Positions 17,345 to 25,996 of a stretch of DNA of 64,000 bases are shown one piece after another. The notes under the pieces were generated by a model. The model saw only the letters and a list, made by a program, of their open reading frames with translations. It had not been told where the DNA came from and did not search any database. This stretch comes from CBDCGJ01 sp965238305 (lineage in GTDB: Bacteria > Pseudomonadota > Alphaproteobacteria > GCA-2731375), in assembly GCA_965238305.1 (NCBI GenBank), contig CBDEHK010000001.1, positions 3,286,001-3,350,000 of the forward strand. Reading direction: 5' to 3'. A program made the translations under genes and the position numbers. Each line of letters opens with the position of its first letter. The first letter of the stretch is position 1.

Positions 17345-19144
17345 ATGAAAACAAATGATGGGCAGCATCCCGCAGTTACTCACGCGTTATCCTTTCGGGC
17401 ATATTTACGTGTTCTTGTAACGCTTTTCGCTGTCGGACTGTTTGTCTCCATTGTCATCTGGTTGACAATTCCTGACCGAGTTTTAATCGAAAATGCGCCC
17501 GGCATTGTTATCCTTTTATTCAAGCGTCACGACGTTATGGTTCTAGCCTTCTATCTTATACTTATAGTCGTCATGTATGTCAGCTGGCGGCGTGAGTGGA
17601 ACATTCAAAGCCGGTTGATTAATAGTTCAGGCAACTGGCTTCTCAATCGTTTTGGAATTTCACTTGTAACGCTGATGGTGCTGTTTGTTTGTGCCGCTGG
17701 CGTCAAAATTGTTTTTGACGGTTTTGCCTTATCGCCGGATGAGTTTTTTGTTGATTTTGCCGCCGCCTCGATCAGTGCCGCTTATCTGTTGAGCCCTTTG
17801 GATCCTGCCTGGCAAACCCTAGCCACCGCATTGCAACCCGGCTTCATGCAGATCAGTCCGGACCATTCGTTCTGGTCGCCGTTGTGGCGACCTGGCAATG
17901 CCATGTTGGTTGCCCTATTCGATACCGTAGGCTTAGGGCTTTGGACGCATAGCGTATTGGCCTCGGCCTGTTTGCCGTTGATCGCCATGATCGCACAGCG
18001 ACTTTGGCCGAATTACCGAGCGGCCCCGCTGCTCGCGGTTCTGTTGTTGGCGTTGTCGCCGCAGTTTCTGGTCACTGGCATGACCCGTTACGCGATGACG
18101 GCACATTTGTTTTTTGGCTTATTATGGTTGGTTTGCTTTTTACGCGACGACCGAAAAGGCCACGCCGCGGCGGCCCTGGTCGGTTTTTTTGCGGTTGGTA
18201 TCCACCATGTCCATATTCATCCTCTATTCGTCATGCCGTTCATGTTGACGTTGTTGAAAGATCGTCGCTGGCGATTGGCTGGATTTTACGCTTGCTGGTA
18301 CAGCTTGGCATTGGCCTATTGGCTATTTTGGCGCGACATCGCAGAGATCATCGCCAGAGGAGATAGCAGTGTACTAGGAGATGTCGCCTATCTGTCCAGC
18401 ACGACCAGCCACTATTTGTTGTCCCATAGTTTGGTTGATATTTTTTATTGGATCGTCAACTTCTTCCGATTTATCGCCTGGCAGAATCTAGCCCTCGTTA
18501 TTCTTTGTCTGATCGGGCTTATGACGATCAAAAACGCAGAGCGGCCAGTTCGCAATCTGGCCTGGGCGATCCTGCTGTCGCTGCTTCCTTATTTACTGCT
18601 GATGCCGAGCCAGGGTCATGGCTGGGGTTACCGCTTCCTTCACCCGCTACTCGGGAACTTCGCGCTTATTGCCGTATTTGGCTGGATTAGTATTGAAAGC
18701 AGGATCAGTACCAAAATTAGGCCACGCCTAATCACTGCCCTCATCTCCCTTGCGCTCATTACTGCTGTTATTGGTTTACCGCTGCGGCTCTACCAAGCTT
18801 ATCAATTCAATCGTCCATTCGCGCAAGCCAGCAACTTTATCGCCCAACAGAAGGCCGATCTAGTTATCCTCGATCATCGCCATATCTGGTTCGGCCTCGA
18901 CCTGGTTCGAAATGACCCACTGTTACGCAATCGGCCAAAAGTCCTCGCCATTTCATTCATTCGTGACGAACAGCTCGAAATATTATGCGCAGGTCGGCAA
19001 ACCGTATTGATTGGTTATCCGGAATTGCAGCAGTTTGGGATGAAAACGACTATCGATGATCCGGCGGTTCTGCAAACGAAACGCAACGCCTTAATTACAA
19101 AACTCAGCAAAGCCGGCTGCGGTCCATTAATAATAAGACCTTGA
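17345..19144 (+). CDS. Polytopic membrane protein, GT39/ArnT-like glycosyltransferase
   Basis: A 599-residue inner-membrane protein with about a dozen hydrophobic segments. An N-terminal pair of helices is followed by a large extracytoplasmic loop (about 130-190, with PDEFFVDFAAA, an acidic motif in the position used by GT-C glycosyltransferases for catalysis), then further helices and a short C-terminal soluble domain (about 495-599). The layout resembles dolichyl-phosphate-mannose or ArnT-like GT39/GT-C enzymes that transfer lipid-linked sugars in the envelope. Sequence similarity to any one family is not strong by eye, so the role is tentative. It stands alone between the divergent dpaL gene and a GNAT gene 48 bases downstream. 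Confidence 0.6.
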   Translation: MKTNDGQHPAVTHALSFRAYLRVLVTLFAVGLFVSIVIWLTIPDRVLIENAPGIVILLFKRHDVMVLAFYLILIVVMYVSWRREWNIQSRLINSSGNWLLNRFGISLVTLMVLFVCAAGVKIVFDGFALSPDEFFVDFAAASISAAYLLSPLDPAWQTLATALQPGFMQISPDHSFWSPLWRPGNAMLVALFDTVGLGLWTHSVLASACLPLIAMIAQRLWPNYRAAPLLAVLLLALSPQFLVTGMTRYAMTAHLFFGLLWLVCFLRDDRKGHAAAALVGFFAVGIHHVHIHPLFVMPFMLTLLKDRRWRLAGFYACWYSLALAYWLFWRDIAEIIARGDSSVLGDVAYLSSTTSHYLLSHSLVDIFYWIVNFFRFIAWQNLALVILCLIGLMTIKNAERPVRNLAWAILLSLLPYLLLMPSQGHGWGYRFLHPLLGNFALIAVFGWISIESRISTKIRPRLITALISLALITAVIGLPLRLYQAYQFNRPFAQASNFIAQQKADLVILDHRHIWFGLDLVRNDPLLRNRPKVLAISFIRDEQLEILCAGRQTVLIGYPELQQFGMKTTIDDPAVLQTKRNALITKLSKAGCGPLIIRP

Positions 19145-19192
19145 TACGCATGAAAATTACATTATGACGCCGCACCGGCGAGGAATTTATCG

Positions 19193-19681
19193 ATGAAATT
19201 TCGAGACGAAATTGCAAACGACAGGGAAGCTATTTACGGCGTCATTGCGGAGGCATTTGGACAAACGGACGAAGCAGCGCTGGTCAATGCGTTGCGAACT
19301 TCCGGGGATAGCAAGTTCGCCTTGGTGGCGGAAGATAATGGCGCGATTGTCGGGCATGTGCTGTTTTCCCAACTTCAGGCACCCACGGCATGTTTGGCGT
19401 TAGCGCCGGTATCGGTTCTTCCAGCACGGCAATCCCAAGGTGTCGGCTCGATGCTGATAACCGAAGGGCTGGCGCGGGCAACAGCGGCCGGATGGCAGGC
19501 GATTTTTTTGTTGGGTGACCCGGGCTATTACCAGCGCTTTGGCTTTCGTGTGGCGGCGGCAGATAAATTCGTCACCTCATATCCAAAAAGCCACTTCATG
19601 GCCTTGGAACTTGTGCCCGGCGCGCTTGATCGCTTATCGGGTGAAGTTGTTTATCCCCCGCCCTTTCTAGCCCTCGATTAA
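19193..19681 (+). CDS. GNAT-family N-acetyltransferase
   Basis: A 162-residue acetyltransferase of the GNAT fold. The acetyl-CoA-binding segment is visible at about 75-95 (LAPVSVLPARQSQGVGSMLI, the Q/R-x-x-G-x-G motif A). The later segment IFLLGDPGYYQRFGFRVA is typical of YhbS-like putative acetyltransferases. The acceptor substrate is unknown. A GAGGA ribosome binding site precedes ATG 19193. It follows the membrane glycosyltransferase-like gene by 48 bases and may be cotranscribed, although the functions have no obvious link. Confidence 0.88.
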   Translation: MKFRDEIANDREAIYGVIAEAFGQTDEAALVNALRTSGDSKFALVAEDNGAIVGHVLFSQLQAPTACLALAPVSVLPARQSQGVGSMLITEGLARATAAGWQAIFLLGDPGYYQRFGFRVAAADKFVTSYPKSHFMALELVPGALDRLSGEVVYPPPFLALD

Positions 19682-19748
19682 TTCTCTCCATATCTATTCG
19701 AATTACACTGGTTTATCGGTTTCCCTGCCAAATAGACAATGCTAAGAA

Positions 19749-22070
19749 TTGACTACATTATTATTGATTTTGGCTGAAAAGGTTCGAAATAAATTGTTTC
19801 ATAAGTTTCTATTCGAACCTCATGCGTTGATCGCATTTTATCTTACGAGATGTCGTATCGGCTTGTTTGTTTTGGCGTTCCTGGCAATTTCGCCCGCTCA
19901 GGCAGAGCCTGAATATGCGCCGGAAGCAACATGCGCAAATTGCCACGCCAGCGAAGTCGAGGCTTGGAAAACCTCGCACCATTTTCATGCGATGGAGCCG
20001 GCAAGCGTCGAAAGTGTATTAGGCGATTTCAACAGCGCTACGTTTGTCCATCAACAAACCGAAACTCAATTTTTTCGACGGGACGACAAATTCTACGTCC
20101 GGACCAAAGGCGCGGATGGTGTTGTTGCCGAGTTTCAGGTTACGCACACATTCGGCTACGCGCCGTTACAACAATATCTAATTGCTTTCCCCGACGGCAG
20201 GCGACAGGCGTTTGATATTGCCTGGGATATCCAGGGTAAAAAATGGTTCCATCTAATTCCTGATGAAGACAGCACCCCCAGCAGCGATCTGCATTGGACC
20301 GGTCCGTTAAACAATTGGAACCATAATTGTGCCTTTTGTCATTCGACGGATTTACAGAAAAACTTCGACCTGCCATCGCGAAAATTTCAAACATCCTGGA
20401 AACAGGTCAACGTCGGTTGCCAAAGCTGCCATGGACCGGCCAGCGAGCACCTGAAATGGGTTGACACGAAATCAGCTGACATATCGAACAAAGGTTTTGC
20501 CATCGATATGAGTAAATTGTCGACGGCGGCAATAAGTGACACTTGCGGCACCTGTCACTCCCGACGCCGACAGTTGACGGAAAAATTCCGGCCGGGCGAC
20601 AAATTGCTGGATCATTTCGACCCTGCCTTATTGCGCACCGATCTTTATCATAGCGATGGTCAAATCGATGCCGAGGTATACGTCTATGGCTCGTTCCTGC
20701 AGAGCCGCATGTTTGCCGCTGGCGTTCGCTGCACCGACTGCCATAATCCCCATACCGCCGAATTGAAAGTGGAAGGCGATGAGTTGTGCACGCAATGCCA
20801 CAATCAAGCCGCTCCGATAACCCGCTTCCCTACATTGCAGGCGAAAGACTACGATACAGTCGCACACCATTTCCACGCTACCGGCGCCAAGGCGCCGCAA
20901 TGCGTTGACTGTCATATGTCGTCAAAGACGTATATGCAGATTGATCCCAGACGCGATCACAGTTTCCGAAAACCCGACCCGGCCTTGGCGGCGGTGACGG
21001 ATTCGCCGCTGGCTTGCCTGAATTGTCATGCGGACAAAAATGCTGGCTGGGCTGCCACGGCTATCCGCAAAAATCACCCGGACAGCGGTCAACCCGATCA
21101 TTACGGCTATATTCTGCATGCCGGCCGGAGCAATTCTCCGGGCGCGGCAGAAAAACTCGTCAAACTCATGCAGGATCAGACGAAGCCGGACATCGTTCGC
21201 GCAACCGCTGTTAGTTTGCTAGCGGGTCAACAAAATCCGCAGCTTGTCGGGCAGTTAGTTGTTGGACTAAACGAGAAGTCAGACCTTGTTAGATTGGCCA
21301 GCTTACGAGCTTTGCCGCAAACGCCCCCGGAAAATTTCACCCGTTTCGTTGTTCCTATGCTCGGCGACCCAGTGCGGATAATAAGAATAGAAGCAGCGCG
21401 TTTGTTGGCCGGTTTGCCGCACGGCAATCTTGATCAGGCGCAAATAAATATCGTCGAGGCAGCGGAAAAAGACTATGTCGCGAGCGAGATGCTGAATGCG
21501 GACCGCGCGGAATCGCACCATAATTTAGGCAATTATTGGCAGGCGCGGGGAGACTTAGAACAATCTGAAAACAGCTACCGCACCGCGATCGATATCGATC
21601 CGAAGTTTGCGCCGCCTTATTTGAACTTGGCGGAGCTATTTCGCCAGAAAGGCAATCAACCGGCGGAAAATAATATTTTAGATGCCGCTCTCGCCGCGCT
21701 GCCCAAAGTTGCCGAGGTTCGCCTTTCTTACGGTCTCATGGAAACCAGGCAAGAACGACCGCTGCGGGCTTTGGAGAGTTTTCGCAGCGCCTATGATTTA
21801 GCACCTACGAATGGACAGATTGCCTATATTTACGCAATATCGCTGGAAAATAACGGCAATCGGAAAGAAGCAATTCGGGTCCTGCGCAAGTATCTGCAGG
21901 AGGACCCTTGGAACACCCGAGCCTTGCAGGCGGTAATGCAGTATCTTATTCTGGAGCAGGATTACCGGGCCGCGTTAGACATCGCGAAAAAACTGCAACG
22001 TGCCTACCCAAACAATCAGCAACTGCGCCAATTAACCGCCAGATTAAACCAACAAATTAAAAAACAGTGA
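19749..22070 (+). CDS. Eight-heme c-type cytochrome with HEAT and TPR repeats
   Basis: A 773-residue exported multiheme protein. After a hydrophobic signal segment (GLFVLAFLAISPAQA) come eight CxxCH heme sites, from CANCH at residue 62 to CLNCH at residue 423; the others are CAFCH, CQSCH, CGTCH, CTDCH, CTQCH and CVDCH. The arrangement recalls the cytochrome c554/NrfA-like group. Residues about 470-560 form HEAT-like repeats and about 575-770 form TPR repeats. Such fusions are annotated as multiheme cytochrome/TPR proteins of unknown physiological role, probably periplasmic electron carriers or reductases in a complex. There is no ATG before the signal: TTG 19749 is the longest start, and a TTG nearer the hydrophobic core is possible. 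Confidence 0.88.
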   Translation: MTTLLLILAEKVRNKLFHKFLFEPHALIAFYLTRCRIGLFVLAFLAISPAQAEPEYAPEATCANCHASEVEAWKTSHHFHAMEPASVESVLGDFNSATFVHQQTETQFFRRDDKFYVRTKGADGVVAEFQVTHTFGYAPLQQYLIAFPDGRRQAFDIAWDIQGKKWFHLIPDEDSTPSSDLHWTGPLNNWNHNCAFCHSTDLQKNFDLPSRKFQTSWKQVNVGCQSCHGPASEHLKWVDTKSADISNKGFAIDMSKLSTAAISDTCGTCHSRRRQLTEKFRPGDKLLDHFDPALLRTDLYHSDGQIDAEVYVYGSFLQSRMFAAGVRCTDCHNPHTAELKVEGDELCTQCHNQAAPITRFPTLQAKDYDTVAHHFHATGAKAPQCVDCHMSSKTYMQIDPRRDHSFRKPDPALAAVTDSPLACLNCHADKNAGWAATAIRKNHPDSGQPDHYGYILHAGRSNSPGAAEKLVKLMQDQTKPDIVRATAVSLLAGQQNPQLVGQLVVGLNEKSDLVRLASLRALPQTPPENFTRFVVPMLGDPVRIIRIEAARLLAGLPHGNLDQAQINIVEAAEKDYVASEMLNADRAESHHNLGNYWQARGDLEQSENSYRTAIDIDPKFAPPYLNLAELFRQKGNQPAENNILDAALAALPKVAEVRLSYGLMETRQERPLRALESFRSAYDLAPTNGQIAYIYAISLENNGNRKEAIRVLRKYLQEDPWNTRALQAVMQYLILEQDYRAALDIAKKLQRAYPNNQQLRQLTARLNQQIKKQ

Positions 22071-22078
22071 TAATCGCT

Positions 22079-22501
22079 ATGAAAAAAACCACTAAATCTC
22101 AAGACGCGGCCACTGTTTTAGATGGGTATTCCGACCACATGCAGCAAAAGTTAAGCTTTCTTCGTCGCCTTATTTTGGAAACGGCGACAGAACTCGAGCT
22201 TGAAGAAGATTTGCAAGAGACCTTGAAATGGGGCCAGTTGAGTTTCCTGACCAAGCGGGGCAGCACCATCCGAATTGATGGGCTAAAAGCAAAACCTGAT
22301 CAATTTGCGATGTTCTTTCATTGCCAAAGCCGTTTAGTCGATACATTTCGCACGCTCTATGGCGACCGCTTTACCTTCGACGGCAACAGAGCGATCGTTT
22401 TTAACCAAACGGAAGACGTTGCGGTTGAGGAATTAAAGCATTGCGTGGCCTTGGCGCTAACCTATCATGATCGCAAACATCTACCATTATTGGGCGCTTA
22501 A
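22079..22501 (+). CDS. DUF1801 domain protein
   Basis: A 140-residue small cytosolic protein of the DUF1801 (YdhG-like) family; no biochemical function is established. The visible core is LEEDLQETLKWGQLSFL, followed by the AMFFHCQSRLVDTFRTLYG segment, matching the family's W-G-x-P/S-type core and C-terminal helix. ATG 22079 is used; GTG 22067 in the same frame overlaps the cytochrome stop by four bases and would give translational coupling. Neither start has a strong ribosome binding site. It lies between the cytochrome and carotenoid oxygenase genes with no functional clue from context. Confidence 0.78.
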   Translation: MKKTTKSQDAATVLDGYSDHMQQKLSFLRRLILETATELELEEDLQETLKWGQLSFLTKRGSTIRIDGLKAKPDQFAMFFHCQSRLVDTFRTLYGDRFTFDGNRAIVFNQTEDVAVEELKHCVALALTYHDRKHLPLLGA

Positions 22502-22569
22502 TCCGGCTTGCGATGGTATTCCGGCTCACCTAATCTAAAGTAATAAATTCGACCACAGGAGAGAGTTTG

Positions 22570-23973
22570 ATGAGTAAGGCGTTTCCAGATAGTCCGTTCT
22601 TGCAAGGCAATTTCGCACCGGTCTTGATGGAAGGCGATGCCCATGATCTGCCGGTGATTGGTGAAATACCCCGCGAGCTGAACGGCAGCCTTTACCGAAA
22701 TGGCCCAAACCCACAATTTGCCCCGCGCGATCATTATCATTGGTTCGCCGGCGACGGCATGGTGCACGCTTTTCATATTGAAAATGGCAAGGCCAGCTAT
22801 CGTAATCGCTGGGTGCGGACACCACGCTGGCAACACGAGCATACAGCCGGGGAAAGTTTATTTGGCACTTTCGGCAACCCCATGACTTCAGATCCAAATG
22901 TTGTCGGTGAAGACAGCGGTACTGCCAATACCAATATTGTCTGGCACGGCAATCGCCTGGTGGCGCTGGAAGAAGGCCACGCACCGACAGAACTTGACCC
23001 CATCAGCCTTGAAACCAAGGGCTATTATGATTTTCAAGACAATAATGTTGAACGCGTCACGGCGCATCCGAAGGTCGATCCCGAAACAGGCGAGATGATA
23101 TTTTTCGCCTATATGGTGGGCGGCTGGTTTTCGAAGACCGTTGGTTATTATGTCGCCAACGCCAACGGTAAACTAACCCGCCGAGACGAATTCGAAGCGC
23201 CCTATTGCAGTATGATCCACGATTTCATGGTCACGCGGAACCATGTCTTGTTTCCGATTTTACCCTTAAGCGGCAGCATGGACCGTGCCACGGCCGGTGA
23301 AGCTGCTTTCGCCTGGGAACCGGACCTGGGGGGCCATATCGGCATCTTGCGCCGGGATGCGCCAATTGAAGATATGCGCTGGTTCGAAGTCGATCCTTGT
23401 TACGTATTTCATCCCATGATTGCTTTTGAAGACGGAGACCTGATCCATGCGGATGTGATGAAATATCCGGTCGCCCCCCTTTTTCCGAATGCGGATGGCA
23501 ATCCGGTCGACAAATCAAAAACCAATGCCACCCTTGTCCGCTGGACCTTCGAATTGTCGGGCAACAGCAACCGAGCGACGGAAACGCCACTCGACGACTT
23601 AGCAGGTGATTTTCCCCGGTTCGACGAACGGCAAAGCGGCTTGGATTACCGTCATGGCTGGTTCGCTTATAATGATGAAGAGAATTTCAGCGGTTCCTTC
23701 GCTGGTTTGGCGCATTTCGATACGGCAAGCGGCACCCGACAAACCTATGCCTTGCCGGATAGCGATGCGATTGGCGAGCCGGTTTTCGTTCCACGTCTTT
23801 CAAATGCAGCGGAGGGGGATGGCTGGATATTGTCGGTTGGCTATCGCGCCGAAGAAGGACGTAGCGATTTATTGATCTTCGAAGCCCTGAACATCGCCGA
23901 TGGGCCGATCGCACAGGCGCAGCTGACCTCTCGTGTGCCCTTCGGTTTTCACGGCAATTGGCGCCAGGGTTAA
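22570..23973 (+). CDS. Carotenoid oxygenase family protein
   Basis: A 467-residue non-heme iron dioxygenase of the carotenoid/stilbene cleavage (RPE65/CCD) family. The four iron-binding histidines of the seven-bladed propeller are in place: H166 (TAHPKVDP), H217 (MIHDFMVT), H281 (YVFHPM) and H461 (GFHGNW). The N-terminal GNFAPV and GSLYRNGPNPQF motifs are also typical. ATG 22570 follows an AGGAG site; a TTG just upstream is less likely. Family members cleave carotenoids, apocarotenoids or lignin-derived stilbenes such as isoeugenol dimers. The substrate is not set by sequence, and no carotenoid biosynthesis gene is nearby. Its stop overlaps the stop of the convergent allA gene by four bases. 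Confidence 0.93.
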   Translation: MSKAFPDSPFLQGNFAPVLMEGDAHDLPVIGEIPRELNGSLYRNGPNPQFAPRDHYHWFAGDGMVHAFHIENGKASYRNRWVRTPRWQHEHTAGESLFGTFGNPMTSDPNVVGEDSGTANTNIVWHGNRLVALEEGHAPTELDPISLETKGYYDFQDNNVERVTAHPKVDPETGEMIFFAYMVGGWFSKTVGYYVANANGKLTRRDEFEAPYCSMIHDFMVTRNHVLFPILPLSGSMDRATAGEAAFAWEPDLGGHIGILRRDAPIEDMRWFEVDPCYVFHPMIAFEDGDLIHADVMKYPVAPLFPNADGNPVDKSKTNATLVRWTFELSGNSNRATETPLDDLAGDFPRFDERQSGLDYRHGWFAYNDEENFSGSFAGLAHFDTASGTRQTYALPDSDAIGEPVFVPRLSNAAEGDGWILSVGYRAEEGRSDLLIFEALNIADGPIAQAQLTSRVPFGFHGNWRQG

Positions 23974-24464
23974 CAAAGCGTAATCGCCGGCCATTCGTCG
24001 GGAAACCAGAATTCGTCTAGATTGTCCCCATCGCCGCCGCGATCAATCACTAGAAAGTCGCTGTCCGCTTCCAATGTTAACAGCGGATGATGCCAGGTCC
24101 CTTTGCGATAATTGACACCGATCCCGCCGTCGACTTGAAAAGCCTGAAGATCGTCCGGTGAAAAATTACCCCCAGGCGCGGCAACGACAATTAAGTAGTT
24201 CTGTCCCGACATCGGTACAAAAGCCTGACTGCCAAGGGGGTGACGCTCCATCATTCGGATAACAATCGGCCGGGGCCGTGGTTGACCGCGAAAAATATTG
24301 ATCAAGGGATAACCTTCGTCGGCGCCAACGTCGACATCGGCAAGATTGTGAAAACGTTCCGTCGTGCCTTCGTTGATACTCATTCGCTGCCCGTGCCCGA
24401 GCGCGATCACATCACCGAACGGTGCAAACGCCTGCGCTGTCAATGGGCGCGCTTTCAGTTGCAT
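23970..24464 (-). CDS. allA: Ureidoglycolate lyase
   Basis: A 164-residue cupin-like enzyme that cleaves ureidoglycolate to glyoxylate and urea, the last ureide step. Family blocks are visible: LTAQAFAPFGDVI at the N terminus, INEGTTERFH, the IFRGQPRPRP segment, MERHPLGSQAFVPM and the active-site region KGTWHHPLL near 120-128. It is the last gene of a minus-strand run (puuE, uraD, allantoicase, allA) and begins three bases after the allantoicase stop. Together these genes convert OHCU to glyoxylate and urea. The product is cytosolic. Confidence 0.95.
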   Translation of the reverse strand: MQLKARPLTAQAFAPFGDVIALGHGQRMSINEGTTERFHNLADVDVGADEGYPLINIFRGQPRPRPIVIRMMERHPLGSQAFVPMSGQNYLIVVAAPGGNFSPDDLQAFQVDGGIGVNYRKGTWHHPLLTLEADSDFLVIDRGGDGDNLDEFWFPDEWPAITLC

Positions 24465-24467
24465 CGA

Positions 24468-25475
24468 TTAAACCAACCTCCCAAAGACGCGGAAGCGGCT
24501 GACACCGCCATCGGGATAGATATTCAGGCGGACATGACTAACCGGCTCTGTGGTCATAATAGCATCGCCTGAGAATTCATGAATATTATCCGCTGTCAAT
24601 TTCCGATGAGCCATTTGGGTTTCCCAAAACATCGATTGCGTGATGATGGAGGCGGCGGTGCCGCCAGTGACCATCGCTCCTTGGACGGAACATCGATCAG
24701 GATAGTTGCCTTTGAAATGCGCGGTATCGACCTCGATCCGTTCGATAATGCTGGGCGCGCCCAGTTGCACGATAATCCAATCGTTGCCGGGCTCGCGGCG
24801 GCGGCGGGTCTCCCAACCGTCGCTCATATTCTGCCCACGGCCTTCGGTTAAGATCGCCCAGCAGTCGCCATAATGATTGTTATTAAATCCGATGATACGT
24901 CCACCGTTGCGTATGGCGGAAAGTTCCTGGGTCTCCTGGCGTTCGGAATCGCTCCATTCCCGCACCGGTTCGCCGTAAACCCGTAGGCGCGCAATGCCGC
25001 CGTCGGGATAGATATTCAGACGCAGATGACTATAAACCTTGTTGCTGGTCACTTCGACGAAATGATGGGCGTCTGGACTCAAACTTGTTGAAGCAACCAC
25101 CAGCTCCCAAATTGTCTCTGCATCCGGCGTACTTTCAGATAAGCAGCCTTCGATCGACGCTGCCGGCGGATAGTTGCCGGTAAAGTGGCTGGTGTCGATA
25201 TCGACGCCACTGATCACGCCCTTGACACCCAGTTGCACAATACAGAAGTCATGGCCGCTATTGCGTTTGCGTCGGGTTTCCCAACCGTCCATCCATTTGC
25301 CATTGTCATCGAATTTGTCGGCGATAAAAACGGCCGGTCTATCGTCCAGCATTCTTTCGCGCGGGGCAAAAAATTCATCCGTGGCAAAAATTACCTCGGT
25401 ACCAATCCGGGGCGACGCCAGATTAATAACACTATCGGCAAAAGCCGGTAATTCGACAAGATCACTCATTTTCAA
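24468..25475 (-). CDS. alc: Allantoicase
   Basis: A 335-residue enzyme hydrolysing allantoate to ureidoglycolate and urea. It contains two tandem allantoicase (discoidin-like) repeats, about 18-165 and 185-335. Each carries DGWETRRRR/K-type and VQLG-x-x-G motifs and ends in HLRLNIYPDGGIARLRVYG or a close copy, followed by a domain boundary. Length and two-repeat architecture match the fungal and proteobacterial family. It lies five bases after uraD and three before allA, consistent with one operon. Use of allantoicase plus AllA rather than allantoate amidohydrolase means nitrogen is released as urea, so a urease elsewhere in the genome is expected; none is in this window. Confidence 0.95.
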   Translation of the reverse strand: MKMSDLVELPAFADSVINLASPRIGTEVIFATDEFFAPRERMLDDRPAVFIADKFDDNGKWMDGWETRRKRNSGHDFCIVQLGVKGVISGVDIDTSHFTGNYPPAASIEGCLSESTPDAETIWELVVASTSLSPDAHHFVEVTSNKVYSHLRLNIYPDGGIARLRVYGEPVREWSDSERQETQELSAIRNGGRIIGFNNNHYGDCWAILTEGRGQNMSDGWETRRRREPGNDWIIVQLGAPSIIERIEVDTAHFKGNYPDRCSVQGAMVTGGTAASIITQSMFWETQMAHRKLTADNIHEFSGDAIMTTEPVSHVRLNIYPDGGVSRFRVFGRLV

Positions 25476-25480
25476 AACCC

Positions 25481-25996
25481 TTACAAAATCTGCTCCAACC
25501 GAAGGCGCGCAATGCGGTGCACTTGCGATATTGCTTCGGCAAATTCTTCCTCAGCGTCATTCTCAACTCGCTTGGCAAAAATTTCTAATATCTCAGCCCG
25601 GTGATAACCCTTGACTGCCAAGATAAAGGGGAAACCAAACTTGTCTTTATAAACATCATTCAGGCCCTGGAAGGCCGCAAATTCTTCTGCCGTGCAGCGA
25701 TCCAAGCCGGCGCCAGCTTGCTCGCCTTTTGATTCGTTCGTCAATTCGTCGGCAACGGCCAGTTTACCGGCCAAATCCGGATGCGCGCGAAGCAATGCCA
25801 GCTGTGCATCATGGCCGCCAAGCACAACAACATCCTGCATCTCGCCCGCTAGTCCGCGCGACGTATCATGCATCGGGGTCAAACCGCGATTGAAAACCTG
25901 TTCGGCGATCCAGGGTGAGTGCTCATAAATTCCGGCGAACCTATCCATGAACTGCGCTTGGCTGATCGCCGTCGGTTTAGATTTGTCCAATATCAT
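25481..25996 (-). CDS. uraD: OHCU decarboxylase
   Basis: A 171-residue enzyme that decarboxylates 2-oxo-4-hydroxy-4-carboxy-5-ureidoimidazoline to S-allantoin. The diagnostic active-site segment RAHPDLAGKLA is present (about 70-80), as are the flanking FNRGLTPMHD region, the AEFAAFQGLNDVYKDKFGFPF block and the C-terminal RVENDAEEEFAEAISQVHRIA helix. The gene start overlaps the puuE stop by four bases. It supplies the stereospecific step between UraH, encoded on the divergent strand at 27121, and the PuuE allantoinase. Confidence 0.95.
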   Translation of the reverse strand: MILDKSKPTAISQAQFMDRFAGIYEHSPWIAEQVFNRGLTPMHDTSRGLAGEMQDVVVLGGHDAQLALLRAHPDLAGKLAVADELTNESKGEQAGAGLDRCTAEEFAAFQGLNDVYKDKFGFPFILAVKGYHRAEILEIFAKRVENDAEEEFAEAISQVHRIARLRLEQIL

